Numbered from the stretch's first letter, positions 33,873 to 45,432 are shown. The stretch is DNA of 64,000 bases from Hortaea werneckii (GCA_037044905.1 JBAOKB010000144.1:868001-932000); one strand, 5' to 3'. Notes: a model not told the origin generated them from the letters alone. Numbers and translations are program-made.

Positions 33873-35457
33873 GGGAAGTGTGCGCAGCGTGCAGCTGTCA
33901 GCTTAATAAACAACTAATTTTCGAAGACCAATCGGAGACATGCGTCTGCTTCCTCATCTTCCAGATCCTACAACACTGCCGCCGAAGCTCAACCATGCCA
34001 ATGAGCTCTCACGTGGCAGCAGCTGCACCTGGAAATCAGCGTTGGAGACCTCCTATCCGTCAACCTCGGCGCCCGCGTTTTCAGAGCGGTCTTTCGTGAT
34101 CGCAGGCGGACTAGTCCAAGCTGCGTAGGCTGGGAGCAATGTTACAAAGACGAGTCAAACCATTTCTTGCGGCAGGCGAATCAGTGATTGATAGCCCCGT
34201 CATTCGTTTGAAGACTTCGGGTAGAAATAAGCACAGTGGCTCACGAGAAGAAGATTCGGTGCAAAATTTCTACCAGAGATGCTGTCCTGGAGACAGCGCT
34301 CCGCACCAAGCTCTCTACTAATTCCCGTGCCAGGAGGTATCGGCCTCTTCTGGACAACGAGGATCGCGGAAGGCCTCGCTCGTGAGGCGTTTAAGTGGGA
34401 CTTGATTGACTCCAAATCTTAACCGCTCAACAACGGTCCTGGCTGTGGCAAAAGGATGGGACAGTCAAGCACTAGCATACTAGAACCAAGTCGCTGTTCT
34501 CGGTGGAAATTGGGGCCTATTGGGGTTCTGTTTGAACTCGCCGGATACGTTGGTCCCATTCACATCAGAGACGTGGTTGAGCGCCATTCTAGAAGTTTGT
34601 AGGAGGGAGGAATGAAGGTCGGCTTGTGAAAGGCCGGAGTGTTGCAATGCTGCATACGACAATCAGACGCCAAAGAAGGAAGTAGGAGGTAGCTATAGCG
34701 TCTGCCACATAGATTAATAGAAGCAAAAACGTCCTGAAAGATAATTTGCCCCGAGCTTGTTGATGTGAGGCCGGAACCACAACTCCAAAGAATTCCACAG
34801 ACAGAGAAGGGTCTGCGTTCCAAGGATTGGAAATCGTTCCAGCGAGCGCACGGTACTGTTCTACGGGCAGCATCCTTCTGAAAGATCCCATCATCCCTTC
34901 GGCTTCGGGTCATACACTGGGATTACGGGGCTTGCTCCGCTTGGCATTCGACATCTCCGGGCATGCTTCCTCCAAGTACCTAAAGTTGCTTGCTTCGCTG
35001 TTATGTGGGCAGACCACTCACAAAGAGGATATTTGGATCATAAGCCACAGCTGATCGGAAATTTTTGAATGTTAATATGGCAAGTTTGAGGCAATGTATA
35101 TGGAAGAGATTAAAGCAACAGAAGAAGCAGCGGAGAAACAATGTTCGCTCCAATGCTGCTGACTCATTTTTCCAACGCCGAACGTAATAGCGCTGTCTCC
35201 TGCCCTACCTTCGCCGACATCATGCGTGAAGGCGCTGAGAATACCGAGATCTTATAGCATCCGGTATCGGGTATTCTATTTTCTCTAACATCGCGACGGC
35301 GGTCTGCGTAAGATGGCTGCCATCTCCGCGGTTCCGGCCGCCATGGTCAAACTATCAGAAGAACCAGGATGGAGATGGACAACATATAAAGGGAGACGCC
35401 GCCAGATGATAGAACAGCACAATTTGTACCGAAGAACAACGAGAGACAGCACCGAAC
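33873..35457. other. Intergenic region; promoter of flavohemoglobin
   Basis: No gene was recognised in this 1.6-kb segment. A TATA box lies at 35385-35390, about 70 nt before the flavohemoglobin start. The remaining frames are short and on both strands. Confidence 0.5.
35385..35390 (+). promoter_or_regulatory. TATA box of the flavohemoglobin gene
   Basis: A TATAAA hexamer in the context ACATATAAAGGGAG lies 68 nt upstream of the ATG. That spacing leaves room for a short 5' leader of about 35-40 nt. Confidence 0.6.
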
Positions 35458-36708
35458 ATGTCGCTCACAGCGGACCAAGTTCAAATAATCCGTTCGACTG
35501 TGCCAGTCCTACAACAACATGGCAACGACATCACCACCCTCTTCTATCACACCATGATCGATGAGAACCCCGAGCTACGGAATATCTTCAACCAGGCAAA
35601 TCAGTTCAACAATCACCAGCCTCGAGCATTGGCCGGTGCTCTGTATGCCTATGCCTCGCACATTGACGACGTGGGAGCTCTTACACCAACGGTCGAGAAG
35701 ATATGCCAACGGCATGCGAGTCTGTACGTGCGGCCCGAGCAGTACGAGATAGTCGGCAAATATTTGTTGAGGGCAATGGGAGATGTGCTAGGAAGCGCGC
35801 TTACACCAGAGGTGCTTGAAGCATGGGCAAAGGCGTACGGACAATTGGCAAACTTGATGATCGGCCGAGAAGAGCAGTTGTACGAAGAGTCGGAGGGCTG
35901 GTCAGATTGGCGGGACTTCAAGATCGTGGACAAAATCAAAGAGTCGGACGTTATCACGAGCTTCTACTTCAAGCCGCTGGATGGCAAGCCTCTCCCCCTG
36001 TACAAGCCAGGGCAGTACACCGCGATACTAGTCGATGTAGCAAAGCTGGGGTATAAGCAGCCAAGACAATACTCCCTCAGCGATGCGCCAAACCATGACT
36101 ACTACCGCATCAGTATTAAGAAGGAGGAGGGTCTGGATACTGGCGACCCCATGGCAGAAGCACATCCTGGCTACGTCTCGAATGTGATGCATCAAGAGAA
36201 GAACGTCGGTGATATTGTGAAGCTCGCGCATCCGGTCGGTGACTTTTCCCTGGACCCAGCAAAAGACAACGACTGCCCCATTGTCCTTCTCTCAGCCGGA
36301 GTCGGCATCACGCCCATGGTCTCGATCCTCAATACTCTGGTTCGGCAAAGCAGTAAGCAGCGTATCTCTTTCATAAACGGCGCACGTACCACAGCAGTAC
36401 AGGCCTTCGGCTCCCATGTATCCGGAGTCGCGGCTTCACATCCGAATGTCAAGGCGACCTATTTCATCAAGCAACCCATCGCAGACGCTGACGGAGAAAG
36501 AAAGTACACGCTTCAGAGTGGGCGTGTTCACTTAGACGCGCTTGACCAGGTGCAGGACTTATGCCTGGATGACAAGAAGACGGTCTACTTCATCTGCGGT
36601 CCCGCGGCATTCATGACTGATATGCAGCAAGGTCTTAGAGGTCTAGGAGTCAAGGAGGAGATGATTCGCATGGAATTGTTTGGCACTGGCGAGATACCGA
36701 CTTTGTAG
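35458..36708 (+). CDS. YHB1: Flavohemoglobin (nitric oxide dioxygenase)
   Basis: Converts NO and O2 to nitrate using NAD(P)H, FAD and heme, protecting the cell from nitrosative stress. A single exon gives 416 aa, close to the ~400 aa of the family. The globin domain (residues 1-140) keeps distal Tyr30 and Gln54 and proximal His86 (CQRHASLY), matching the Tyr/Gln/His set of bacterial Hmp with a one-residue offset. The FAD domain carries RQYSLSD (about residue 206). The NAD(P)H domain carries SAGVGITPM (about 280) and ICGPAAFM near the end. The C-terminus has the MELFG motif. No signal peptide is present, so it is cytosolic. All catalytic residues are intact. Confidence 0.96.
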   Translation: MSLTADQVQIIRSTVPVLQQHGNDITTLFYHTMIDENPELRNIFNQANQFNNHQPRALAGALYAYASHIDDVGALTPTVEKICQRHASLYVRPEQYEIVGKYLLRAMGDVLGSALTPEVLEAWAKAYGQLANLMIGREEQLYEESEGWSDWRDFKIVDKIKESDVITSFYFKPLDGKPLPLYKPGQYTAILVDVAKLGYKQPRQYSLSDAPNHDYYRISIKKEEGLDTGDPMAEAHPGYVSNVMHQEKNVGDIVKLAHPVGDFSLDPAKDNDCPIVLLSAGVGITPMVSILNTLVRQSSKQRISFINGARTTAVQAFGSHVSGVAASHPNVKATYFIKQPIADADGERKYTLQSGRVHLDALDQVQDLCLDDKKTVYFICGPAAFMTDMQQGLRGLGVKEEMIRMELFGTGEIPTL

Positions 36709-37105
36709 AGCGGCGCCTGTGGATGTCTGATCTATCGATGAACGATACGGCAATACAATGATTCTTCACTCCATGTCAAAATTCGTCGGAAACTACTCTC
36801 GCAGGTAATCTACAACATTGATTCCAATGAGCTGCGGCAACGTACTCCAACACATACGGCCTTCGTAGGCACTGGATACTGTCAGCCTGAGAAGGCCTGA
36901 GACAAGGCCCTCGCTGCGGCACAGTCTCATTCACAAGCGCAATGCAGTATTTGATGCAGCAAACATGTCGATCTTTTAGTACAACTGTATCCGCTGAGAC
37001 AATTCTTTGTCGCGTCATTCAGTCATAAATCCGACTTCAAATGACGTTCCGCGTTCGTTTACTACCCAGTAAGCAAGACTTGAAAATCAACGGATTGCGA
37101 GAAGG
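36709..37105. other. Intergenic region between flavohemoglobin and the first RING gene
   Basis: A 397-nt segment without recognised features; it should contain the promoter of the RING-type gene that follows. Confidence 0.45.
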
Positions 37106-38578
37106 ATGAACAAGGAGATGAGACTCAGTTTTGTTAAGCCTCGTCATGTCGTCAAAATAACCTACCCGTGTCCGTGGCTTCTGAACGAGGCACGGGAAGA
37201 CTTGGCACTAGTCCATCCTGATCAATCTCACGAGCGATATGAACCTCTACCGCTGATAGATTTCGATGACATTGAGAGTCAGCCAACCGACAACGATGGA
37301 GAACACATGGTCATACACTCTGTCACACCCGCCAGCGTGGGCGGTACGAGCCTCTGGGCAAATCATCAGGATTTTGAAGACGTTGCAGCACTTCTGCATG
37401 ATATGAGACTCGCAATAAGTGGCCACGGAACCACCGACTTGCAAGTCGTAACTTTCGACGAGAAGGACGATGTTGAAGAAGAAGGAAGAACCGATCTAGT
37501 TCGCATACGCCGGGAAACGACTTTCGTCATGCAAAATGGCGTGGAAGAGCGCACTTTCAGACAGTATGATTTGAGTCTTGACGAATTTGACAGCATTGAG
37601 TGTCAGGAGCAATGGGTGCATGATCTTGATGATTTGATGAACGGCCGATCGGATTATGCTGTGAAAGTCATTGAGAAAACCCTCGAAGAGCACGGGACTG
37701 AGGATTTGCCTGCGACACCATGGCTTCCGCGACGAGGAATGGCCTACTCTGCCATCCTCGACAAGATCAGTGAGCCAGTAAACCAGGGCGAACCAATGAC
37801 TAACGGATCATGCATATCTTGCGCCGAGGACTTCGACAACACCGCTTGTCGACCGCTTGCTTTCAAGTGCGATCCTCGACATATACTTTGCAAGGCTTGC
37901 ATCTTACGCTGGTTTGAGTCGCAGGGTCCCCAAAATGCTTACTGCCCTCACTGTCGGGCAACGATAATTCAAGGGACGGACGTGCTGGAGTCCTTGAAGT
38001 ACGGCACCAACGGGAAAGCGTACGAGAGCGACGATCGTTACAATGAGTGGGAGAATTTCGAACGGTCTTGTGCAGACCTGGACCTGCAGCATGCTAGCTT
38101 GTCTCGTGAAGTCCAAAAGCTGGATTCCCGGTTAGTGCTGCATGCATGGGCTATCTTAATCAAAGGTGCTCGACTAGAACCCTCTGGATCGATCCCCCAG
38201 CACATGCAACCTGTCCAGCAGCCGGATTGGCTACGTATTGAGGAAGCTGTGAGGCAATCAGTTGGCACCCTTGATGGAGTTGAACTGCCCACATGTCACA
38301 TCATGACATTGCTAATGCGGCAGACGTATCAAACTCTTGCTTGCGACCTCATGAGCAGTGATCTTGTCAAGGTATTGTCGGAGGAAAGGATCGAAAGGCT
38401 CACCAATGCACCGAGCGCTGAAGATATTGGTCTGAGGCCAGGGACTCATACCTTCCTGCGGAAGATCATAAGTCGCATGCTACAATGGGCACGCCTACGA
38501 AGTTGCGAATGCGAAGACACCAAGTTTCATTCCCATGGAATCAGAAGCTACTACAATCCAACGAAATTGACAAAATGA
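37106..38578 (+). CDS. RING-type zinc-finger protein, tandem copy 1
   Basis: Not recognised as a named gene, but probably an E3-like protein. A single exon gives 490 aa. A RING of the C3HC4 kind starts at Cys236: CISC, then FKCDPRHILCKAC with the ring His, then CPHCRA. It is followed by LESLKYGTNGKAYE and FERSCADLD, both conserved in the downstream paralogue. The C-terminus ends with RSCECEDTKFHSHG, a second possible metal site (Cys-Cys-His-His). The N-terminal ~230 residues are acidic and share short blocks with the next gene (WVHDLDDLMNGRSDYAVKVI). No membrane segment or signal peptide was seen. Its position 0.5 kb from a paralogue on the same strand implies tandem duplication. The target is unknown. 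Confidence 0.85.
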   Translation: MNKEMRLSFVKPRHVVKITYPCPWLLNEAREDLALVHPDQSHERYEPLPLIDFDDIESQPTDNDGEHMVIHSVTPASVGGTSLWANHQDFEDVAALLHDMRLAISGHGTTDLQVVTFDEKDDVEEEGRTDLVRIRRETTFVMQNGVEERTFRQYDLSLDEFDSIECQEQWVHDLDDLMNGRSDYAVKVIEKTLEEHGTEDLPATPWLPRRGMAYSAILDKISEPVNQGEPMTNGSCISCAEDFDNTACRPLAFKCDPRHILCKACILRWFESQGPQNAYCPHCRATIIQGTDVLESLKYGTNGKAYESDDRYNEWENFERSCADLDLQHASLSREVQKLDSRLVLHAWAILIKGARLEPSGSIPQHMQPVQQPDWLRIEEAVRQSVGTLDGVELPTCHIMTLLMRQTYQTLACDLMSSDLVKVLSEERIERLTNAPSAEDIGLRPGTHTFLRKIISRMLQWARLRSCECEDTKFHSHGIRSYYNPTKLTK

Positions 38579-39095
38579 CAAGTCCGATCCAAAGTCCAGC
38601 AATGGGCGTTCTAGAGACAATGTTTGAATGTCTGCGACACATCATGATTAGCTTGATTAGAGTATGTACCTCAAAGAACTTCCGCTTTGTCCGTCTTGGA
38701 TTTGGAGTCAGATTTTTGTCTTTTCCTTTGTTAGCTTGTAGGTACATCCCTCCCATCAATTCCGTGGACTACTCTCCACTGATTGCCTAGAAAGTGAAGC
38801 TGACTGCGAAAGGACAAGATCAGTGTCCCATTCACTATGCGTTTGATCTGCAGAGACTATGGATGATTTCCCCATGCGAAGTACGCCTGGATGGGCTTAT
38901 CAATGACTTTGTCTCTCCCCATGCGTCAGTCATTCACTGATCGACTCTTCGCTCTGGTATGGGACGCAGCTGGCAGACACAGTCGATCGACGACAATGGC
39001 AATGTTCTCTGTACATTGGAGTATAAGATGTCCGAGATTGGATATGTCGACAATTATAGTAAATCTATACCAATCAACCATCGACTACAGTCCTC
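38579..39095. other. Intergenic region between the RING paralogues
   Basis: A 517-nt spacer. It contains short frames only. It should hold the promoter of the second copy. Confidence 0.45.
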
Positions 39096-40739
39096 ATGAG
39101 GAACATCGCAAGCATGGATCTCACAAATAGCTTGCAACCAAATCACAAAGTTGAAGCAATCTATCCAAGCCTTGATATGATCCGCCGACTTCATTTGAAC
39201 AGTGACCAATTTCTACTTCTTCCGCCCGGGAACCACCAAAATAGGTACAAGCCGACCGATCTAATCGAAGACATTCCTGTTATAATCTATGCGGAACGAG
39301 ATGGTCATGACGTGGTAGGTGTTTATTCGCTGACTCCCGGGGTCTACCTAAACGATCCATCGCCCGTCTTGCAAGCCATCTTGGACTATGCGGACGACAA
39401 CGACGATGCATCGCAACTCGTGTTCGACATCCAACTGCTGAGTAGGTACGCTGGTGAGACTGTCATGAAGATGATCACTTACAGAACAGAGTGTGAGGAG
39501 TGGCTGTTCATCGAAAGAAGAACCCGATACTATGATCCCCACGACAAGCTAAATTCGCTTTCACGTCGATCATATCTTCTGACCCTCAAACAACTTCAAG
39601 CGATGCCCTGCAGTGATCTATGGATGCAGAACATCAAAGACTTGGTATGGCGTAGGTCCGATCACGCCGTCCAACATGTCCGGCACCAATTGTTGGACCA
39701 CCAAGACGATTTCTTTCCTGAAGACGATGAGGTCGTTGACTGCATCTATACATGGAAGCCCAGGAGAACGCCACCCTACCTGAAGTATGAGCCTTACGTT
39801 TCGCAAGAAGCTTTGGAGGTCGCCTCTCTGAGCCCAGACGACCAAAGCTGCCAGATCTGCGGCGACGACTTCAATGGATCCGACCACGCACCTCTCCCAC
39901 TGATCTGCTGCGGCAACAAGATCTGCAGACAGTGTTACCTGGACGTATGCAAATCCGGCCGACCAGAAGAAGCGAAGTGCTGTTACTGCCGCGCGACGTG
40001 GTTCACCAATCCCAGCACTCTTGAAATGCTCAAATTCGGAACCCGCGGTCAACAATACGAGCGCAACTGGAGTGCTAATGCAGCGTACAACGACTTCGAG
40101 ACCTTCGAGCGGACCTGTGCGGATCTCGACCGGCAGAGCTGCGAAGACAGTCCGTTCCGATTCCAGGTGGACGCCGACCTGCTGACCCGCATATGGCAGC
40201 ACATCGTCGCCGGCGCCCGGCTCGAGCCCGCATCATCGACGCCGCTGCATCTCCAGCCCGTGTGGAGTCCGGAGTTCGTGGAGTTGCATCGGGGTATGCC
40301 GGCCATCTTCACCAAGTTCGATGAGATTCCGATGACTCTTGCCCTCGCTGAACATGCTATAGACAACGAATGCATTCAGGCTTTTGCGCTGCAATTCTTC
40401 CGTTACGGGGATGCAAGACCAGCCTCGGTCCTAACGCACGCACTGGCTGTCCCTTATTGCGTTGAACCGAAAAGACCGGGACTTGCGACTTTTCTGCGCA
40501 GGACTACCAACCGGGTGTTGAATTTCGTCGAGCATAGACGTTGCAAGCTTCCGTGGTGCTCCGGATGGCACAAGCACGGGCAGAAGCTTTGGTATTCTCT
40601 GCCGGCTGAGGAGCTTGAAGAGTCTGCGAAGGAAGAGTTCGAGAGTGAAGAGGCCGGCGGCGGCGTTGCACTGTCTCCAGTCAGCACCAAGGAAGGAATA
40701 AAGAAGGAAATTGAGACGCCGAACGACATGGATGTGTAG
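39096..40739 (+). CDS. RING-like protein, tandem copy 2 (ring His not conserved)
   Basis: Paralogue of the preceding gene; a single exon gives 547 aa, with a second in-frame ATG at 39114. The finger starts at about Cys252: CQICGDDF, then LICCGNKICRQC, then CCYCRA. Where copy 1 has the ring His, this copy reads Asn-Lys (CGNKIC instead of a CGHxxC-type motif), so one zinc ligand is missing or replaced by the extra Cys. Shared blocks include LEMLKFGTRGQQYE, FERTCADLD, GARLEPASSTPLHLQPVW and a C-terminal RRCKLPWCSGWHKHG with Cys-Cys-His-His spacing. The acidic tail (about 40 residues) is absent from copy 1. Ligase activity is doubtful; an adaptor or protein-binding role is possible. Confidence 0.85.
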   Translation: MRNIASMDLTNSLQPNHKVEAIYPSLDMIRRLHLNSDQFLLLPPGNHQNRYKPTDLIEDIPVIIYAERDGHDVVGVYSLTPGVYLNDPSPVLQAILDYADDNDDASQLVFDIQLLSRYAGETVMKMITYRTECEEWLFIERRTRYYDPHDKLNSLSRRSYLLTLKQLQAMPCSDLWMQNIKDLVWRRSDHAVQHVRHQLLDHQDDFFPEDDEVVDCIYTWKPRRTPPYLKYEPYVSQEALEVASLSPDDQSCQICGDDFNGSDHAPLPLICCGNKICRQCYLDVCKSGRPEEAKCCYCRATWFTNPSTLEMLKFGTRGQQYERNWSANAAYNDFETFERTCADLDRQSCEDSPFRFQVDADLLTRIWQHIVAGARLEPASSTPLHLQPVWSPEFVELHRGMPAIFTKFDEIPMTLALAEHAIDNECIQAFALQFFRYGDARPASVLTHALAVPYCVEPKRPGLATFLRRTTNRVLNFVEHRRCKLPWCSGWHKHGQKLWYSLPAEELEESAKEEFESEEAGGGVALSPVSTKEGIKKEIETPNDMDV

Positions 40740-40968
40740 ATTGAAAATAAAGTCATTCATCTTCAAGTTGATGTGATGGTACCATCACAAAGTGTCCAAT
40801 CTCAATATCTCCGTGTCGATAGGGTATCTCATGCAACTAACACCGGTTCCCCAAATGCCTTTCAGTGGCGAGCCAAAGTAAAGTCTGCCAGTAAAAGATT
40901 CAAGTCCCAACAATCAGCCTTCCAAACGCCCCAAGCACCCTGCTAAATGTTCTACCAATAAGACCATC

Positions 40969-43096
40969 CTACAGCCTACAAGCGTCGCAATGGGCATATC
41001 GCTTGCGGTGGTCGCCATGGTAACGGTTCAAGTGATCCTGACCATCCAGACGCTCCGTCTCGTCGGGGACACTGCCCATCCATGCTTCGAGCTGCTCGGT
41101 CGGGAGCGAGGACATGTGCTCTCGCAGTTCCTTCGTGACGGCCTTGACCTCGTCGTCAGCGGAGAGGTAGGTGCGGAGGAAATCGCCGACTTCGGTGTTC
41201 TCCTATGAGGACAATATTAGCACTCGTTCGTTCAGAACATATGATGATATGGCTGAACGCGTCAGGCTGAGAGAGTATACATACGTGGTTACCGACGAGT
41301 GCCTTTGCCATCTTCTTGTCAGATGTGTAAATATTCACATCGGCGCCGCTATGGCCGTGAGTGCTCCAGCCAGTCTGGGCGCGGCGCGAAATCATATCGG
41401 CAAATACGTAGGCGGCGATGTCAGGGTTCTCCATAAGCGGATCCATTTCATCATCCGACGCATCTTCAATGCCCAGGCTTTTGCGGACAAGTGATGTCAG
41501 GAAGGCCTTGGCAGCGACAGTCTCAGTGTGAAGGAGTTCAGAGACGCCTGCTTCGTGCTTGCTGCGGAGATACTCATGCCACTCGTGGGCGGCCCACTCT
41601 GCTGAGTGGCTAGCGTTGGCAAGGACACCAGGATACCAATTGTACTCCGGATATCTAATAGGATTGTCAGTGCTCCAGACTTCCTCCATGACACCAGGGA
41701 ACTTACTCAGTGTGAAGCTGGCGCGCTGCAGCCAAGCCACCCGTCTCGTGATCCGACGTTGAGACCATCAATGTCGGCACAGTCGAATCGTTGATGAAGT
41801 CGAGCACAGCGGCCATTGTCCTATCGTAAGCCAGTACTTCATGAACTTGCGCTGCCGGGTCGTTTCCGTGGCCAGCGTGATCGATCCTAGAGCCTTCGAT
41901 CATGATGAAGAAGCCTGCATGTTATCATGTTAGCCAATTCTCGACCTCTGTCTCAAACTTCCTGCTTTAGATAGCATCTGCGTGGCTACATCGGGTATTG
42001 GTCTAAGCTGGAGGTGAAGGGGTGGCGCGTACCTTGCTCGGTGTCCTTTGTTGCAGCACTCAGGATTTCCAGAGCAGATCGGGCAGACTCGGCCAGAGAT
42101 GGGTACTGCGCGTCTTGAAATCTGCGGTCAATCTCATATGGAACATCTCCACCAGCGAAGAGGCCCATTAACGGAAGCTCTGCGCTAGAGCCCAAGTTGT
42201 CGAAGTCTTCTCGGCTGTCAATGTAATTCCATCCTTCGCCTGTAGCCTCCTTAATCACATCTCTGTCATCTGCTCTGCAGCTTCCGTCCGTGCCATTGGA
42301 TAGAAAGTGGCATCTCCCTCCACCGAACATGAGATCGACCATTCTCCCCAGCGGATGGTCAACGCCAACCATCTGGGCTGCAATTTCGTCCTCCATCTCT
42401 CTTCTGCGGACATGTGAGGCGAACACGGCGGGAGTGGCATCGGTAAGTCTGGTTGTCACGACCAAGCCTGTGGTGTATCCCATTCGCTTAGCCGCTTCCA
42501 TGACGCTGCCACATGGGTTGTGATCAGGGAGGATTGAGATTGCACCGTTGTAGCTCTTCTTACCACAGCTGAAAGCTGTTGCGCCTGCTGCGGAGTCCGT
42601 CACGAGCGAGCTGGAAGACCTTGTCCGGGACTGACCGATCAGGTGTTCATCGAGAAGAAGGGTATCATCGTAGGGCAGTTGCTCGGTATACTGGCGCCAT
42701 TCCCGTGTCATTGCCAAGCTTGTTGGGCCCATTCCGTCGCTGACCATCTGCGCATCGTTAGTCACTCCGGGCGTGATCCAAAAGCGTTTACATATCCACA
42801 CGTACGAAGATGAGATTCCGCTTTCCGCCTGGTAGCCCGGAGCTGCCGTCCTTCTCTTGAGGATGCTCGGCTTGCTTGTGCTGGTAGAGGACGGCCAGGA
42901 TGATGACGGCGACTGTGGCGAGTAGGGACCATGCAAAGAGACCGATCTCTCGCCAGCGGCTCTTCGCATGTTGGCGTGCTCCGTGTTGTCTTGTGCTCCG
43001 TTGTCCAGTCAAGAGAGCGTCCTCCTCCTCGATCCCATCTTGCGAGCCTTGCTGCGAGCCAGTACGCTGCAACAAAGGCTCTTCCCCTCGAGCCAT
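40969..43096 (-). CDS. PHO8: Vacuolar (repressible) alkaline phosphatase
   Basis: Type II membrane phosphomonoesterase of the vacuole. The model is complement(40969..41202, 41285..41654, 41707..41914, 42033..42747, 42806..43096), giving 605 aa. Introns are 58, 118, 52 and 82 nt, and every junction keeps the frame. The cytosolic N-terminus is followed by one anchor helix (IGLFAWSLLATVAVIILAVLY, about residues 50-70). Active-site motifs are SDGMGPTS (metal Asp101), VTDSAAGATAF (phosphorylated Ser149), MIEGSRIDHAGHGND, TSDHETGG and STHGHSGADV (His), all intact. The C-terminal part is soluble and acidic. It converges with the second RING gene, with 229 nt between stops. Phosphate-dependent regulation is known for the yeast gene but not visible here. 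Confidence 0.93.
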
Positions 43097-44539
43097 GACG
43101 GGACCAGTGCTGGCAAATTCGGAGTTGGTAGGAAAAGGATACGCCTAGGTAAATGTGTCGATAGATTGGTATCTATCGCAAGCAATACTCAGGTGATGAC
43201 GGGCTGGCGCGCGCCCTGCTGTCTCAGCTGCCTCAGGCACAAGCAAAGCTCACCAGGGCACCGACTGCCCACCTGGGCAGGGGTGGAGGTATGTCAGCAT
43301 TCCTCGATCACCATCCTCTTCTTGATGAATTGCTCATTCTCGTCCAAACAGGCGCGCGAGTCGAAACCGGCATCAGACACTAATCTTGGTCGAGGGAGCC
43401 GTCGTTGTCGTATTGCATACAACTTCTCGAGGCCTGGGAGTCCGCTTCCAAACTCGCAGAGCCTCAGTTCCGAGACATTGCGGATGACATTGTATGGGTG
43501 AGACACCAAGTGCGATAGACGATGGTAGACGTCCCACTTGAAGCTCGTTTATGGATTCCTACGGTGCCATCTGGATTGCTCAGAATTTCCAGCGTTTTCT
43601 GGGCAATAGCCAAAACATCCTATGCAATTGCGTAGAGCCACTTTTTTTTGGTTCATACCAAAGAAACACTTCCCTCTGCTTTGGACCCAGTGTCTTTCCT
43701 TCGCACGGAGCTCTGAGAATTGAAAGCCAGGTAAAGGCAACCGCAATAGATCAATCTGTTGGCAAGCAAATCGAACCAGATATGGATCGTTATCATGGCC
43801 TAAATATTCGCTCGCCAAAGTGCTTCGTGGATCTCCAGAATCGATGCTGATACACTACTATGAGAACTCTGCATGGCTTGATCGGTTGCAGATACAACAT
43901 TGGTCGGAAGTCCTCGCTTGTAGCACACCCACTGTGGCAACTATGGCCAGCCTATGCATCCCTCAATGTTTGGCACGGTTAGAGTTGCCGAAGGAGATGG
44001 CCCGGTTCTCTTGCCTTGGCTCCTCGATTGCTGGCCAGACTGGCCGTTCCAACAGGAACTGTAGCATGCAGAGCAGACCACTTCATTTGCCCGGGTCATC
44101 GCCCATGACATGCAACCCTAAGAATGGCCTTGGGAGCCGTACCTCTTCCAATGGTCCTTTGGGCATATCTGCAAGCAATGAAGAAGGACAAGTCATCATT
44201 CATCAGATTACTTGAATACTATTTGAGGGAACAATACTGTGAATGTGGCGAGTTCAGCGTGCGGAACACTTCATCCGGACTGTTTTCGAAACGAAATTCA
44301 TCGCACTGCCCGCTACCAAACCTTAATGCAGCAGACCTTTGGCCTACTCCCGAATCAAGGCCAACAATTTTGCTTCTTAAGTCTTTTTTTTTTTTTTTTT
44401 TCCCACAAGACCTCGACACTCGGGCTTGAATGTACGCTCGACTTCCTCCGTCTTAGAGCCTCGCTTCCTCGCCGTATTTGCTTAAATTCAAGATTATACC
44501 CAGGACACGGTCACATCGTTCCTACTGGACCAGTACACG
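43097..44539. other. Intergenic region between PHO8 and the F-box-like gene
   Basis: This 1.4-kb divergent region should contain both promoters. It has an 18-nt T run at 44384-44401, about 140 nt before the F-box-like start. Short frames on both strands show no recognisable similarity. Confidence 0.5.
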
Positions 44540-45232
44540 ATGTCGCAAAACCCAACGCTACTCAGCCTGCCTCCAGAGCTCCGTCTCGCCATCTATGACT
44601 ATCTCGTCCCGACAGAGATCCACATCTTCCGCGGCGATAGAACTCACGATATTCTTCTCGTGGACAGCTTCGTCGCCAAGACACTGCATACCCTTTTAGG
44701 TTCTTGCAGATTGATACGTCAAGAGACCCTGGGCATGGTGGCCAACAGCAACATTGTCATCACCGGGCTGGAGACGTTCTCCCGCCCTCAGCAAGCGTGC
44801 GACATTGTCACGGCTCTCGCTACATGGGCTTCAGTCGGCGGCGCTGGCAATGCGATATGGCAGGTAGCGAGGAAGATCACCATTTTCGCAGGCACTCCTC
44901 TTCGAGATGGTCTAGACGCCACCAGCCATGATCTCTCGCCACCTATCGAAGAGCCCGTGCTCTTCTTCCCCTTTATTGAATTCAGCAAAATCTTACGCCA
45001 GTCAAACGTCGCAACTGGCAAACTCCAGCTGAGGATCAAGACCGTGGCAGTGAGGCCAGGTCTCCCAGCGTTTACCGACATCACCACTGGCAATCTAGCC
45101 GAAGCTATGACTGGATGCTCCGCATGGGTCGATGCGACCAAACTTCGACTCGAGGAATGGCTTGAGGATCCGACTTATGCGAGGCGCTTCGGTGGGTATG
45201 AGAAGTTTGCAAATTATCGGTTGTGGTTTTGA
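44540..45232 (+). CDS. F-box-like small protein
   Basis: A single exon gives 230 aa. The N-terminus LLSLPPELRLAIYDYLVP is the short F-box-like motif common in many fungal proteins of unknown role. It is followed by a helix with SCRLIRQETLGM, typical of that group. The rest, including WQVARKITIFAG and KLRLEEWLEDPTYARRFGG, is not recognised. No signal peptide or membrane segment was seen. It may link a substrate to an SCF ubiquitin ligase, but such short fungal proteins often lack evidence for Skp1 binding. The gene converges with the GH28 gene (200 nt between stops). Confidence 0.75.
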   Translation: MSQNPTLLSLPPELRLAIYDYLVPTEIHIFRGDRTHDILLVDSFVAKTLHTLLGSCRLIRQETLGMVANSNIVITGLETFSRPQQACDIVTALATWASVGGAGNAIWQVARKITIFAGTPLRDGLDATSHDLSPPIEEPVLFFPFIEFSKILRQSNVATGKLQLRIKTVAVRPGLPAFTDITTGNLAEAMTGCSAWVDATKLRLEEWLEDPTYARRFGGYEKFANYRLWF

Positions 45233-45432
45233 CGAATTTGCCTGGTGGGAACGGTGATAGACAATGTACGCGCAGAAAAGAGCTTAGAGATAAGGTGAAG
45301 GGCAGGATCGAAGATCGCCTTGAATTAGTTGAACAGAATACACTTGTTCAATAACCCCATCAGCTTCCTCTCCAATAGACAAGGCTTGAAGGACCAGGTA
45401 GCATTCTAATCTACACTCGAAGCATCCGAACA

